Below are positions 40,970 through 50,391 of a DNA stretch of 64,000 nt, piece by piece. The notes below the pieces were generated by a model, which searched no databases, was not told where the DNA came from, and saw only the letters and a list, made by a program, of their open reading frames with translations. Positions within the stretch are counted from its first letter, which is position 1. Every line of letters begins with the position of its first letter. Origin of the DNA: Paraburkholderia guartelaensis (GTDB taxonomy: Bacteria; Pseudomonadota; Gammaproteobacteria; Burkholderiales; Burkholderiaceae); NCBI RefSeq assembly GCF_004353905.1, contig NZ_SMOD01000015.1:1-64000 (forward strand). Direction: 5' to 3'. Position numbers and translations under genes: made by a program.

Positions 40970-42298
40970 ATGGACGACGAGCTGGTTGCAACCGCATCCA
41001 CCACACAATCGACTGCCACAGCCACCACCGCCGCGAACTTTCGCTGGCGCGTGCTGATCTGGCTGCTGTTCGGCGGCATCATCAACTACCTCGATCGCGC
41101 GAATCTCGCGATCGCGGCGCCTGGCATGATTCACGACCTGGGCCTCACGCGCACGCAAATCGGCCTGCTCGGCACCGTGTTCGCCTGGACCTACGCGGTG
41201 ATGCAGTTGCCGGCCGGCTGGATCATCGACCGCTTCGGCGCGAAGCGCGCCTATGCAGTGGGCATGATCTGGTGGAGCGTGGCGACGTGGCTCACCGGCG
41301 TCGTTGGTTCGATCTCGGGCCTCATCGTCATGCGCGTGCTGCTCGCGGTGGGCGAGGCGCCGTGCTGGCCGACCTCCGCGAAGATCACGGCGGCGTGGTT
41401 TCCCGCCAAGGAACGCGGCTTCGCCACCGGCATCTGGGATTCGTCGTCGAAGTGGGGGCCCGCGCTCGCGCCCGCCGTGCTCGTTGCGCTGATGATCGCG
41501 TTCGGCTGGCGCTCGCTCTTTCACGTGACGGGCGCCATCGGCATTGTTTTTGCCGTGCTGTTCCTCTTTCTCTATCGCAACCCCGCGCAAAGCAAGCGGC
41601 TCACGCGCGAGGAGTTCGCCTATATCGAAGCGGGTGGCGGCGGCCACGAGCGTTCGCTCACCACCGCGCCCATTCGCTGGCGCGCGCTTTTTGCCTCGCG
41701 CAGCGTGTGGGGCATGATCTTCGGCTACTTCTGCGCGATCTGGCTGTGGAATATCTTCCTCGTGTTCCTGCCGCTCTATCTGCTCGATCGCTTTCATATT
41801 TCGTTCGCACAACTGGGCATCTACGCGAGCATTCCGTGGTTCGGCGGTGCGGCAGGCGAGATCGCTGCGGGCTGGATCGCGAAGAAACTCGTGGATCGCC
41901 GCGTGGCTTCGCCCATGGTCGCCAAGCGCATGCTGATCGTGGTGGGCGCAATTGGCGCGGGCGTGTGCGCGGCGGCGCTGCCACTTGCGAGCACGATAGG
42001 CGCGAGCGTCGCGCTAATGACGTTGGGGCTGGCGTTCATCGCCGCCACCATCGGCAACGCGTGGGCGCTCGCGGCCGACATCGCCCCTTCTTCAATGGTC
42101 GCTTCCGTGAGTGCAATCCAGAATTTCGGCGGCTATTTCGGCGGGGCGTTCTCGCCCGTCGTCGCGGGCATTATCGTTGACCGCACGGGATCGTATTCGC
42201 TGGCGTTCATCATGGGCGGCGCGATTGCGGGCTGCGCGGCGCTGTTCTACTGGTTCATGGCGCGCAGCACGGTGGGCCAGCCGGCGGACGCGGCTTGA
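40970..42298 (+). CDS. MFS transporter, ACS family (organic anion)
   Basis: A 442-residue permease with about 12 helices. Motifs: FGGIINYLDRANLAIAAPGM in helix 1, VMQLPAGWIIDRFGAKRAYA at the loop, and LLAVGEAPCWPTSAKITAAW in helix 4, as in ACS-family hexuronate, phthalate and tartrate carriers. GAGGAGGAG lies 7 nt before the ATG. The acyl-CoA ligase gene begins 10 bp after its stop, so the pair probably imports and activates one carboxylic acid. The chosen ATG skips an upstream extension with no membrane features. Confidence 0.87.
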   Translation: MDDELVATASTTQSTATATTAANFRWRVLIWLLFGGIINYLDRANLAIAAPGMIHDLGLTRTQIGLLGTVFAWTYAVMQLPAGWIIDRFGAKRAYAVGMIWWSVATWLTGVVGSISGLIVMRVLLAVGEAPCWPTSAKITAAWFPAKERGFATGIWDSSSKWGPALAPAVLVALMIAFGWRSLFHVTGAIGIVFAVLFLFLYRNPAQSKRLTREEFAYIEAGGGGHERSLTTAPIRWRALFASRSVWGMIFGYFCAIWLWNIFLVFLPLYLLDRFHISFAQLGIYASIPWFGGAAGEIAAGWIAKKLVDRRVASPMVAKRMLIVVGAIGAGVCAAALPLASTIGASVALMTLGLAFIAATIGNAWALAADIAPSSMVASVSAIQNFGGYFGGAFSPVVAGIIVDRTGSYSLAFIMGGAIAGCAALFYWFMARSTVGQPADAA

Positions 42299-42308
42299 GG
42301 AGACGAAC

Positions 42309-43979
42309 GTGAACGCCTATGAACGCTTTCCCTGGCGCGCGCTGTATGACACCGGCATCGAGCCGAATCCTCAGCAGGAGTATACGAACGGTCTCGACAT
42401 GTTCGCGGCGGCGCTCGAGCGCGCGCCGCACGAAAGCGCGCTGCTCTACTTCGACGGCAGGCTCGACTGGCAGGCGCTCGACGCATGGAGCGACCGCATC
42501 GCCTGCTTGCTGCTGGACGAAGGCGTGCAGCGCGGCGACCGTGTGGCGCTCTATCTGCAGAATGTGCCGCAGTTCGTGATGGCTTTGCTCGGCATCTGGA
42601 AGGCGGGCGCCGTGATGGTGCCGGTCAATCCGATGAACCGGGCGCGCGAACTGAAACTGCTGCTCGACGATTCGCAAGCGCGCGTGCTGATCTGCGACGC
42701 CGCGCTCGAAGGCGAAGTCGTTCGCGAAGTGATCGCGAGTATCGAAGCCGAAGGCAACGCCGCGCCGCGCGTGTTCACGACGCGCGCGCGTGCGCTGCAG
42801 ACACGCGACGATCCACGCGTGTTCGGCACACAGCGCGAGGCAAGCGGAGCAGGCGAGGGCGCACGCGATCTTTTGCAGGCGGCGCAGGCCGTGCAGCCAG
42901 GGCGCAAGCCTCCGCCGGTCGTGCTGGCGGCGAGCGATCCCGCCATGCTCGTCTATACCTCGGGCACGAGCGGCCGCCCGAAAGGCGCGATCTGCACGCA
43001 CGGCAATTTCGCGTTCAACTCACAGACGTACCGCGATTTCTGCGGCCTGCGCGAAGGCGGCCCGATACTCGGCGTGGCGCCGCTCTTTCACATTACCGGT
43101 CTCGTTGGCCACATCGGCGCGGCGTGGATTGCGCGCGCGCCGCTCATTCTCACGCACCGTTTCGATCCGGCGGCGACGCTCGACGCCATCGAAGAACACC
43201 GCGCGGAATTCACGATCGGTGCGATCACGGTGTTCATCGCGCTGCTGCATCACGCCGATGCGACCCGCGAAAAACTCGCGACGCTCACGAAGATCTATTC
43301 GGGCGGCGCGCCCATCGCGCCCAGCGTAGTGGAGGCGTTTCGCGCGAAGTTCGGCCACGTGATCCACGGCGCGTATGGGCTCACCGAAACGAATTCGCCC
43401 ACACACATGGTGCCGCTCGCGAGGACGGCGCCCGTCGATCCACACAGCGGCGCGCTGGCCATGGGCGTGCCCGTGCCGGGCGCCGAAGCGGCCATCGTCG
43501 ACGATGACGGAAACATGCTCGCGGCCGGTGAAACGGGAGAAATCGTTTGCCGCGGACCGATGGTCGTGCCCGGCTACTGGAACAACGCGGCTGCGACGGC
43601 CGATGCGTTTCGCGGCGGCTGGTTCCATACCGGCGACGTCGGCTTCATGGACGAAGCGGGCTGGTTCTATCTCGTCGATCGCAAGAAGGACATGATCAAT
43701 GCGGCCGGGTACAAGGTCTGGCCACGCGAGGTGGAAGACGTGCTTTACGGCCATCCCGCCGTGCGCGAAGCGGCCGTGGTGGGCGTACCCGATCCGTATC
43801 GCGGCGAGACTGTGAAAGCCGTGGTGAGCCTGCGTGCTGGCGCGGTGGCCGACGCGGCGGAACTGATCGCGTTCTGCAAGGCGCGCATGGCTGCGTATAA
43901 ATACCCGCGTATCGTCGAGTTCCGCGACGAATTGCCGAAGACGGCTACGGGGAAGATCTTGCGGCGCGAGTTGCGGTGA
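42309..43979 (+). CDS. Acyl-CoA synthetase (AMP-forming, class I adenylate-forming enzyme)
   Basis: A 556-residue enzyme that activates a carboxylic acid with ATP and CoA. The P-loop-like AMP motif is MLVYTSGTSGRPKGAICTHG. Further motifs are GAYGLTETNSPTH (A5), GWFHTGDVGFMDEAGWFYLV and DRKKDMINAAGYKVWPREVE (A8 hinge), and the catalytic Lys in PKTATGKILRREL. The start is GTG at 42309 with GGAG upstream. Residues about 165-200 hold a loosely conserved insertion (TRDDPRVFGTQREASG). Substrate may be aromatic or medium-chain; the ACS importer upstream suggests an anion taken from outside. Confidence 0.88.
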   Translation: MNAYERFPWRALYDTGIEPNPQQEYTNGLDMFAAALERAPHESALLYFDGRLDWQALDAWSDRIACLLLDEGVQRGDRVALYLQNVPQFVMALLGIWKAGAVMVPVNPMNRARELKLLLDDSQARVLICDAALEGEVVREVIASIEAEGNAAPRVFTTRARALQTRDDPRVFGTQREASGAGEGARDLLQAAQAVQPGRKPPPVVLAASDPAMLVYTSGTSGRPKGAICTHGNFAFNSQTYRDFCGLREGGPILGVAPLFHITGLVGHIGAAWIARAPLILTHRFDPAATLDAIEEHRAEFTIGAITVFIALLHHADATREKLATLTKIYSGGAPIAPSVVEAFRAKFGHVIHGAYGLTETNSPTHMVPLARTAPVDPHSGALAMGVPVPGAEAAIVDDDGNMLAAGETGEIVCRGPMVVPGYWNNAAATADAFRGGWFHTGDVGFMDEAGWFYLVDRKKDMINAAGYKVWPREVEDVLYGHPAVREAAVVGVPDPYRGETVKAVVSLRAGAVADAAELIAFCKARMAAYKYPRIVEFRDELPKTATGKILRRELR

Positions 43980-44014
43980 TGGTTGCGCGAGCAACTTGAC
44001 GAGGTCGAAAAGTG

Positions 44015-44043
44015 AAGCGCCCCGAGACTGGCTCGGGGCGCTT
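44015..44043. terminator. Hairpin between the convergent ligase and metE genes
   Basis: AAGCGCCCCGAG / CTCGGGGCGCTT, a perfect 12-bp stem with a 5-nt loop, eight bases past the end of metE. A-T pairs close the stem but there is no T-run, so termination may be partial. Confidence 0.65.
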
Positions 44044-44050
44044 CGGCGCC

Positions 44051-46345
44051 TTATTGCACCTGGCTGCGCAGCGCCTTGGCGGCAGCGACCATGTTGGTCA
44101 GCGCCGGAATGACCTCGGCCCATTGACGCGTCTTCAGGCCGCAGTCGGGGTTGACCCACAGGCGTTCTGCCGGAATGCGCTCGGCGGCCTTCTGCATCAG
44201 TTGCACGATGTGCGCTTCGGTCGGGATGTTCGGCGAGTGAATGTCGTACACGCCAGGCCCGATTTCGTTCGGATACTTGAAGTTGTCGAATGCGTCCAGC
44301 AGCTCCATGTCCGAGCGCGAGGTCTCGATCGTGATGACGTCCGCGTCCATATCGGCGATCGACGCGATGATGTCGTTGAACTCCGAATAGCACATGTGCG
44401 TGTGGATCTGCGTTTCGTCTTCCACGCCGTTCGCCGTGATGCGGAACGATTCCACGGCCCGGCGCAGATACTCGCCCCACTGCGCGCGTCGTAGCGGCAG
44501 ACCCTCGCGCAGCGCGGCCTCGTCGATCTGGATCACGCCCACGCCGGCCTTTTCCAGGTCGAGCACTTCTTCGCGAATGGCGAGCGCGAGCTGGTAGCAC
44601 GAGACCGAACGCGGCTGGTCGTCGCGCACGAAGGACCAGTTGAGGATCGTCACCGGGCCCGTGAGCATGCCCTTCATGGGCTTGTTCGTGAGCGACTGCG
44701 CGTAGGTGATCCACTCCACCGTCATTGCCTTCGGCCGGCTGATGTCGCCGAACAGAATGGGCGGCTTCACGCAGCGTGAGCCGTACGACTGCACCCAGCC
44801 GAATTGGCTGAACGCGTAGCCGTCGAGCTGCTCGCCGAAGTATTCGACCATGTCGTTGCGCTCGGCTTCGCCGTGCACGAGCACATCAAGACCCAGTTGC
44901 TCCTGCTCACGCACGCTGCGCTCGATTTCGGCGCGCATGGCGGCCTGGTAGCCCGCGTTGTCGAGCGTGCCGCTCTTGAACTGGCTGCGCGCCTGGCGGA
45001 TTTCCGCCGTTTGCGGGAACGAGCCGATTGTGGTGGTCGGGAAGGCGGGCAGCTTCAGACGCGCAGCCTGCTTCGCGGCGCGCTCAGCGTAGGCATGCTG
45101 ACGATTGCCGAGCTGTGCATCGATGCGGGCGATCGCGGCCTTCACTGCGGGGTTGTTCACGCGCGGCGACTGGCGGCGCGCCTGAACGGCGGCGGCGTTC
45201 GCCGCGAGTTCGGCTGCGACCTTGTCGCGGCCGGCATTCAGCGCCGTGGCGAGCACCTTCACTTCGTCGAGCTTTTGCAGCGCAAACGCGAGCCACGAAC
45301 GGATTTCAGCGTCGAGCTTCTCTTCGCTCGCGAGATCCACCGGCACGTGCAGCAGCGAGCACGACGGCGCGATCCAGAGGCGCTTGCCCAGTTGCTTCGC
45401 GAGCGGCTCGAGCCAGTCGAGCGTGGCGTTCAGGTCCGTCTTCCAGATGTTGCGGCCGTTGATCGCGCCCACCGAAAGCACGCTCTGCGCAGCCAGCTTT
45501 TGCGCGGCCAGCGCGACTTCTTCGCGCGCGTTGATCGCGTCGATATGCAGACCGTCGACAGGTAGCGAGCATGTGAGGTCGAGGTTGTCGTGCAACTGGC
45601 CGAAGTAGGTGGCCAGCAGCAGCTTGACGCTGCGCTGCTCGAAGCCTTCATACGCTGCCGTAAACGCGGCGCGCCAGGCCGGATCGAGTTCGGTCACGAG
45701 AATCGGCTCGTCGATCTGCACCCAATCGACGTCCATCACGCGGAAGTAGTCGAGCAGCGCGCGGTACACGGGCATGATACGCGGCAGCAGCGCCAGCTTG
45801 TCCGAGTCGTCCTTGGCCTTGCCGAGCCACAGGTACGTGAGCGGCCCGATGATCACCGGCTTGGCCTTCACGCCCAGTTCGCGGGCTTCACGCAGTTGCT
45901 CCGAAAGACGCGAGGTGTCGAGGTTGAACTGCGTATCGGCCGTGAATTCGGGGACGATGTAGTGATAGTTCGTGTCGAACCACTTTGTCATTTCGCCGGC
46001 CGCGACGCCACCGCAGCAAGCGGCATGGTCCTCGGTGCCTGCTGCCGAGCGGCCACGCGCCACGCGGAAGTAGTTGTCGAGCTTGTCGCCGTGGAAGCCC
46101 TGCACGCGCTCGGGCAGGTTACCGAGCGTGAAGCTCATGTCGAGCACCTGGTCGTAAAACGCGAAGTCGCCGGCGGGCACGAGGTCGAGACCCTTCTGGT
46201 TCTCCCAGTGGCGCGCGCGCAGTTGCGCGCCGAGTGCCTTCAGTTCGTCGCGCGAGGATTCGCCCTTCCAGTAGCGCTCCAGACCGAATTTGAGTTCACG
46301 TTTCGCGCCGATGCGCGGAAAGCCGAGATTGTGCGTGGTGACCAT
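44051..46345 (-). CDS. metE: Cobalamin-independent methionine synthase
   Basis: A 764-residue enzyme that methylates homocysteine with 5-methyltetrahydropteroyl-triglutamate. The N-terminal half starts with TTHNLGFPRIGAKRELKFGL. The C-terminal catalytic half has FPTTTIGSFPQTAEIRQARS, EAERNDMVEYFGEQLDGYAF, MLTGPVTILNWSFVRDD, IQIDEAALREGLPLR, zinc ligands His/Cys in HTHMCYSEFNDI, and a late Cys in WVNPDCGLKTRQW. Start at 46345 matches MetE proteins; an upstream in-frame ATG has no family support. Divergent from metR, its likely activator. Length is normal (E. coli 753). Confidence 0.96.
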   Translation of the reverse strand: MVTTHNLGFPRIGAKRELKFGLERYWKGESSRDELKALGAQLRARHWENQKGLDLVPAGDFAFYDQVLDMSFTLGNLPERVQGFHGDKLDNYFRVARGRSAAGTEDHAACCGGVAAGEMTKWFDTNYHYIVPEFTADTQFNLDTSRLSEQLREARELGVKAKPVIIGPLTYLWLGKAKDDSDKLALLPRIMPVYRALLDYFRVMDVDWVQIDEPILVTELDPAWRAAFTAAYEGFEQRSVKLLLATYFGQLHDNLDLTCSLPVDGLHIDAINAREEVALAAQKLAAQSVLSVGAINGRNIWKTDLNATLDWLEPLAKQLGKRLWIAPSCSLLHVPVDLASEEKLDAEIRSWLAFALQKLDEVKVLATALNAGRDKVAAELAANAAAVQARRQSPRVNNPAVKAAIARIDAQLGNRQHAYAERAAKQAARLKLPAFPTTTIGSFPQTAEIRQARSQFKSGTLDNAGYQAAMRAEIERSVREQEQLGLDVLVHGEAERNDMVEYFGEQLDGYAFSQFGWVQSYGSRCVKPPILFGDISRPKAMTVEWITYAQSLTNKPMKGMLTGPVTILNWSFVRDDQPRSVSCYQLALAIREEVLDLEKAGVGVIQIDEAALREGLPLRRAQWGEYLRRAVESFRITANGVEDETQIHTHMCYSEFNDIIASIADMDADVITIETSRSDMELLDAFDNFKYPNEIGPGVYDIHSPNIPTEAHIVQLMQKAAERIPAERLWVNPDCGLKTRQWAEVIPALTNMVAAAKALRSQVQ

Positions 46346-46414
46346 GTGCGGTGCCGTCCGAAATGAAAGTGCTGAAAACGATCCAGAGTCGCAACGATCA
46401 TAGGGGTATCCGAT

Positions 46415-46441
46415 GATGAAGAAAAATGGCATTATTTCATC
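46415..46441. promoter_or_regulatory. Inverted repeat in the metE/metR promoter
   Basis: GATGAA (46415-46420) and TTCATC (46436-46441) are inverted copies 15 bp apart in the 127-bp divergent region. MetR sites are usually TGAA-N5-TTCA; this spacing is longer, so the match is only suggestive. Further TTTCAT and TGAA half-sites lie nearby. Confidence 0.4.
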
Positions 46442-46472
46442 CATCCATTAGTTTCTTTCATCTGGTTGCCTG

Positions 46473-47381
46473 ATGCTCGAACGCGTTCACCTCGTCATCG
46501 TCCGCGAAGTCGCCCGCCAGGGCTCGCTTACCGCAGCGGCGGAATCGCTTTTCCTCACACAATCGGCGTTGAGCCACACGGTCAAGAAGATCGAGCAGCA
46601 GCTAGGCACGCAAATCTGGGACCGCGAGGGGCGCAGCCTGCGGCTGACGCAGGCCGGGCAATATCTGCTCTCGCTGGCCGAACGGCTCTTGCCCCAGTTC
46701 GAACTCGCGGAAGAACGCATGAAGCAGTACGCCGCGGGCGAGCGGGGCACGTTGCGTATCGGCATGGAATGCGCCCCGTGCTATCAGTGGCTGCTCAAGG
46801 TGGTCTCGCCTTATCTGGCGCGCTGGCCCGACGTCGATGTGGACGTGAAGCAGCGTTTTCAGTTTGGCGGCATCGGCGCGTTGATCGGATATGACATCGA
46901 CGTGCTGGTCACGCCCGATCCGCTGAACCGGCCCGGGCTGCGTTTCGATCCGGTGTTCGACTACGAACAGGTGCTGGTGGTCGCGGAAAACCATCGGCTC
47001 GCGGACGTGCGCTACGTGAAGCCCGAACAGCTCGTCGACGAAACACTCATCACGTATCCCGTGGATACCGACCGGCTCGATATCTACAACCAGTTTCTGC
47101 GGCCCGCGAACATCACGCCGCGCCGTCACAAGACGATCGAAACGACCGACATCATGCTGCAGATGGTCGCGAGCCATCGCGGTGTGGCCGCGTTGCCGCG
47201 ATGGCTCGCGGAAGAATACGCAGACCGCATGCCGCTCGCGATCGTGAAGCTCGGCAAGCAGGGCATCGCGAAGCAGATCTTTCTCGGCACGCGCGAAGGC
47301 GACGCCGTGGTCGATTACCTCAAATCGTTTGTCGAATTCGCGCGCGACCCGATCTGGCAACAGCCCCGTGTGCGAGGCTGA
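46473..47381 (+). CDS. metR: LysR-family regulator MetR
   Basis: A 302-residue activator. Helix-turn-helix: HLVIVREVARQGSLTAAAES, then TQSALSHTVKKIEQQLG. Effector domain with RIGMECAPCYQWLLKVVSPY, typical for MetR, where homocysteine is the co-regulator. QRFQFGGIGALIGYDIDVLV and VASHRGVAALPRWLAEEY also match. It lies back to back with metE, the arrangement known from enterobacteria and Burkholderia. No strong ribosome site before the ATG. Confidence 0.9.
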   Translation: MLERVHLVIVREVARQGSLTAAAESLFLTQSALSHTVKKIEQQLGTQIWDREGRSLRLTQAGQYLLSLAERLLPQFELAEERMKQYAAGERGTLRIGMECAPCYQWLLKVVSPYLARWPDVDVDVKQRFQFGGIGALIGYDIDVLVTPDPLNRPGLRFDPVFDYEQVLVVAENHRLADVRYVKPEQLVDETLITYPVDTDRLDIYNQFLRPANITPRRHKTIETTDIMLQMVASHRGVAALPRWLAEEYADRMPLAIVKLGKQGIAKQIFLGTREGDAVVDYLKSFVEFARDPIWQQPRVRG

Positions 47382-47425
47382 TGGATTACGTTTTGAAAAT
47401 GAAAGAAACGTCGTTCAAGTTCGTA

Positions 47426-47443
47426 TATTGATCGTTCAATTAA
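47426..47443. promoter_or_regulatory. Candidate BetI operator upstream of choX
   Basis: TATTGATCGTTCAATTAA matches the sequence in the betI promoter (TATTGAATGTTCAATCAA) at 15 of 18 positions, and both share the ATTGA-N2-GTTCAAT core known from enterobacterial BetI sites. It lies about 160 bp before the choX ATG. Choline-responsive control of choX is the inference. Confidence 0.6.
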
Positions 47444-47600
47444 CTTAAAGCCGCTGCCCAGGGGGGCTTCTCGGGAATCGCTTGTCGCTTCTGCGCAATT
47501 GCTCGTCGCAATTGCTACGTTAGTCCGCTTTTTGCCGGACAACTATGTGTCATGAGACTTCATGACCCTGCGACGCAGTTCGATTCCTGAGGAGATGACG

Positions 47601-48551
47601 ATGTGCCGATTCCCCCTGCTTAAGACAGGCGCGCTCGCGTGCGCCGCCATTCTCTGCACCAGCGCCTACGCGGCCGATCCCGCCGCGTGCAAGGACGTGC
47701 GCTTCGCCGACGTGGGCTGGACCGATATCGCGGCGACCACGGGCGTGGCATCGACGATCCTCGGCGCGCTTGGCTATACGCCGACCAAGACGATCGCCTC
47801 GGTGCCGATCACATTCGCAGGGCTCAAGAGCAAGCAGATCGATGTGTTCCTCGGCTACTGGTCGCCGACCATGGACCCGATCATCGAGCCCTTCACGAAG
47901 TCGGGCTCAATCAAGGTGCTCTCGACGCCGAACCTCACGGGCGCCAAATACACGCTTGCCGTACCCGATTACGTCTACCAGGGCGGCCTCAAATCGTTCC
48001 AGGACATCGCCAAATACGCGGACAAGCTGCAAGGCCGCATCTACGGCATCGAACCCGGCAACGACGGCAACGCGCTGATCCAGAAGATGATCGGCGCGAA
48101 TCAGTATGGGCTCGGCAAATTCAAGCTCGTCGAATCGAGCGAGGCGGGGATGCTCGTGCAGGTGAACCGCGCCGTGCGCGAGAAGCAATGGATCGTGTTC
48201 CTCGGCTGGGAGCCGCATCCCATGAACGTGCAGATGAAGATCGACTACCTCTCCGGCGGCGATGCGGTGTTCGGGCCTGACTATGGCGCGGCGCGCGTCC
48301 TGACCGCGGAACCGCCTGACTATGCCGCGCGCTGCCCGAACGTGGCGAAGTTCGTCTCCAACCTGCAGTTCACGACCGCCATCGAGAACCATTTGATGGT
48401 GCCGATCGCCAACAAGGAGGACCCGAACAAGGCCGCCGCCGACTGGCTGCGCGGCAACCCGCAGGTGCTCGACAACTGGCTCGCCGGCGTGACCACGCTC
48501 GACGGCAAGCCGGGCCTGCCTGCCGTGCGCGCCTCGCTGGGCGTGCACTGA
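47601..48551 (+). CDS. choX: Choline ABC-type substrate-binding protein
   Basis: A 316-residue periplasmic protein with signal peptide (LLKTGALACAAILCTSAYAA) and the OpuAC/ChoX ligand fold. Motifs include CKDVRFADVGWTDIAATTGV, PITFAGLKSKQIDVFLGYWS, GIEPGNDGNALIQKMIG and IVFLGWEPHPMNVQM. The aromatic residues in GYWSP and GWEPHPM are those that cage the choline ammonium group in ChoX. ATG at 47601 has GAGGAG with 6-nt spacing. The partner permease and ATPase genes (choW, choV) do not follow; an APC permease does. The ABC partners may lie elsewhere. Confidence 0.88.
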   Translation: MCRFPLLKTGALACAAILCTSAYAADPAACKDVRFADVGWTDIAATTGVASTILGALGYTPTKTIASVPITFAGLKSKQIDVFLGYWSPTMDPIIEPFTKSGSIKVLSTPNLTGAKYTLAVPDYVYQGGLKSFQDIAKYADKLQGRIYGIEPGNDGNALIQKMIGANQYGLGKFKLVESSEAGMLVQVNRAVREKQWIVFLGWEPHPMNVQMKIDYLSGGDAVFGPDYGAARVLTAEPPDYAARCPNVAKFVSNLQFTTAIENHLMVPIANKEDPNKAAADWLRGNPQVLDNWLAGVTTLDGKPGLPAVRASLGVH

Positions 48552-48558
48552 CGTGCCC

Positions 48559-48584
48559 TTGTCCGCGGCGAAAGCCGCGGACAA
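48559..48584 (+). terminator. Perfect hairpin with GAAA tetraloop after choX
   Basis: TTGTCCGCGGC and GCCGCGGACAA form an 11-bp perfect stem closed by GAAA, 7 bp past the choX stop. No T-run follows. It could partly stop transcription or stabilise choX mRNA ahead of the downstream permease gene. Confidence 0.6.
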
Positions 48585-48650
48585 CCCTGCGGTACATCCC
48601 TATTTGCGCGGCAATTTTGGTTGATTAGCGTTCAAAAGAGGAGGAGGCAG

Positions 48651-50297
48651 ATGGAGCAAGCAGGAATCGGTACGCATGGCGCGGAGGAGAGCGCCGCACG
48701 AGGCGGTCATGGCCATGCGCTGCAGCGCGGCCTCACATGGAAAGATGCGTTCTGGGTGACGAGCGGCGTGCCCGCGGGCGTGCTGTTCACGATTGGCGGC
48801 GTTTGCGCGACCATCGGCCAGCCGGCCTGGGCCATCTGGATTGCATCGATCACGATGGGCCTCGTGCAAAGCGCCACTTACGCCGAGATTTCAGGGCTCT
48901 TTCCGCACAAGTCGGGCGGTGCTTCGGTGTACGGAGCAATCGGCTGGGTCCGCTACAGCAAGATGATCGCGCCGGTTTCCGTGTGGTGTAACTGGCTCGC
49001 GTGGTCGCCCATGCTGGCGCTGGGCTGCGGACTCGCCGCGAACTACGCGCTCGCCACGCTGTTTGCGCCCGAAGCGGCCATCCTGCAGTGGCACTGGACG
49101 CTCGCCAACCTGGACTTCATCAAGCCGGGTCTCACGCTGCGCATCAACGCGACATTCCTGATCGCCGCGGCGTTCCTGCTCATCACGTTCCGGCTTCAGC
49201 ACAGCGGCGCTTCGAAGGCCGCGAAAACGCAGAAGATTCTCGGTATCGCATCGCTCACGCCGCTTTTGATCGTCGGGCTCGTTCCCTTCGTCACGGGCGA
49301 TGTTCCCGCCAAGCATCTTTTTCCGCTGCTGCCGCTCGGCCACGACGCGCACGGCAATCTCACCGCGTCGGTCTTCGGCACGTGGAACGGGCAGGGCGTG
49401 GTCATGGCGCTGGGCGCGATGTTCATGGCGGGTTGGGCATCGTACGGCTTCGAAACGGCGGTGTGCTATACGCGCGAGTTTCGCGACCCACGGCGCGATA
49501 CGGCGCGGGCGATCTTCTGGTCGGGCGCGCTATGTCTCGTCGTGATGACGCTCGTTCCGCTCGCGTTTCAGGGCTCGCTGGGTACGGCGATGATGCTCGA
49601 TCCGCGCATTGGCGACGGCACCGGCGTGGGCACCGCGATGGCCGCTATGGTGGGCGGCGGGGCCTGGGTGGGCAACGCCGTGGTGGTGATGCTCATGCTC
49701 TCGATCTTGCTGATCGTGATGACGTCGATGATGGGTTCGTCGCGCACGCTCTATCAGGCTTCGGTGGATGGCTGGCTGCCGCGCTATCTCTCGCGCGTGA
49801 ACGAGCACGGCGCGCCGACGGCGGCGATGTGGACCGATCTCGGTTTCAATCTCATCCTGCTCGCGATGTCGGACTATATGACGGTGCTGTCGATCTCGAA
49901 CGTCTGCTACATGTTGTTCGTGTTCCTGAACCTTCAGTCGGGCTGGATTCATCGCATGGATCGTGGCTCGTGGGCGCGGCCGTTTCGCTGCCCAACGTGG
50001 CTGCTCGCGCTGGGTGCGCTGTGCGGGTACGCGAACCTCGTGTTCGTGGGCGCGGGCGCCAATCTGCAAGGCGAGGGGACGCTGCGCGATGGCCTCATTG
50101 CCATGCTGCTGATCGTGCCGGTGTTTGCTTTCCGCCATTACTGGCAAGATCGCGGGCGGTTCCCGGCGGGCAGTGCGCTCGATATGGAAGTGAGTGTGCC
50201 GGTGCGCAGCCGGTGGTTGAGTTTGGCGCCGTATGGTGCGCTCGTTGCGGCGGCGCTGACGATTGCGGTTTCGCATTGGCTGGCCGCGTCGGTCTGA
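48651..50297 (+). CDS. APC-superfamily permease
   Basis: A 548-residue transporter with about 12 helices. Helix 1 reads DAFWVTSGVPAGVLFTIGGV, followed by IASITMGLVQSATYAEISGL and FPHKSGGASVYGAIGW, as in amino acid/choline-type APC permeases. Central motif MAGWASYGFETAVCYTREFR is a conserved helix 6-7 feature. AGGAGGAGG precedes the ATG. It follows choX and its hairpin by about 65 bp. Because an ABC permease is absent, it may take up choline, betaine or an amino acid from the same pathway. The substrate is not known. A CGTTCAA half-site lies about 20 bp before the ATG. Confidence 0.82.
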   Translation: MEQAGIGTHGAEESAARGGHGHALQRGLTWKDAFWVTSGVPAGVLFTIGGVCATIGQPAWAIWIASITMGLVQSATYAEISGLFPHKSGGASVYGAIGWVRYSKMIAPVSVWCNWLAWSPMLALGCGLAANYALATLFAPEAAILQWHWTLANLDFIKPGLTLRINATFLIAAAFLLITFRLQHSGASKAAKTQKILGIASLTPLLIVGLVPFVTGDVPAKHLFPLLPLGHDAHGNLTASVFGTWNGQGVVMALGAMFMAGWASYGFETAVCYTREFRDPRRDTARAIFWSGALCLVVMTLVPLAFQGSLGTAMMLDPRIGDGTGVGTAMAAMVGGGAWVGNAVVVMLMLSILLIVMTSMMGSSRTLYQASVDGWLPRYLSRVNEHGAPTAAMWTDLGFNLILLAMSDYMTVLSISNVCYMLFVFLNLQSGWIHRMDRGSWARPFRCPTWLLALGALCGYANLVFVGAGANLQGEGTLRDGLIAMLLIVPVFAFRHYWQDRGRFPAGSALDMEVSVPVRSRWLSLAPYGALVAAALTIAVSHWLAASV

Positions 50298-50391
50298 GTT
50301 GGCTTCAGTGTTGGCGGCATCGTGCGGGCGGATCGCTCGCGTGGTGCCGCGTTTTTTGCCTTGCGTTTCTTCCGGTCAATCGCACACTGCA

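Noticed and set aside
46346..46472. Cobalamin riboswitch upstream of metE
   Set aside because: The divergent region has only 127 bp and lacks the B12-box sequence. Control by MetR is sufficient.
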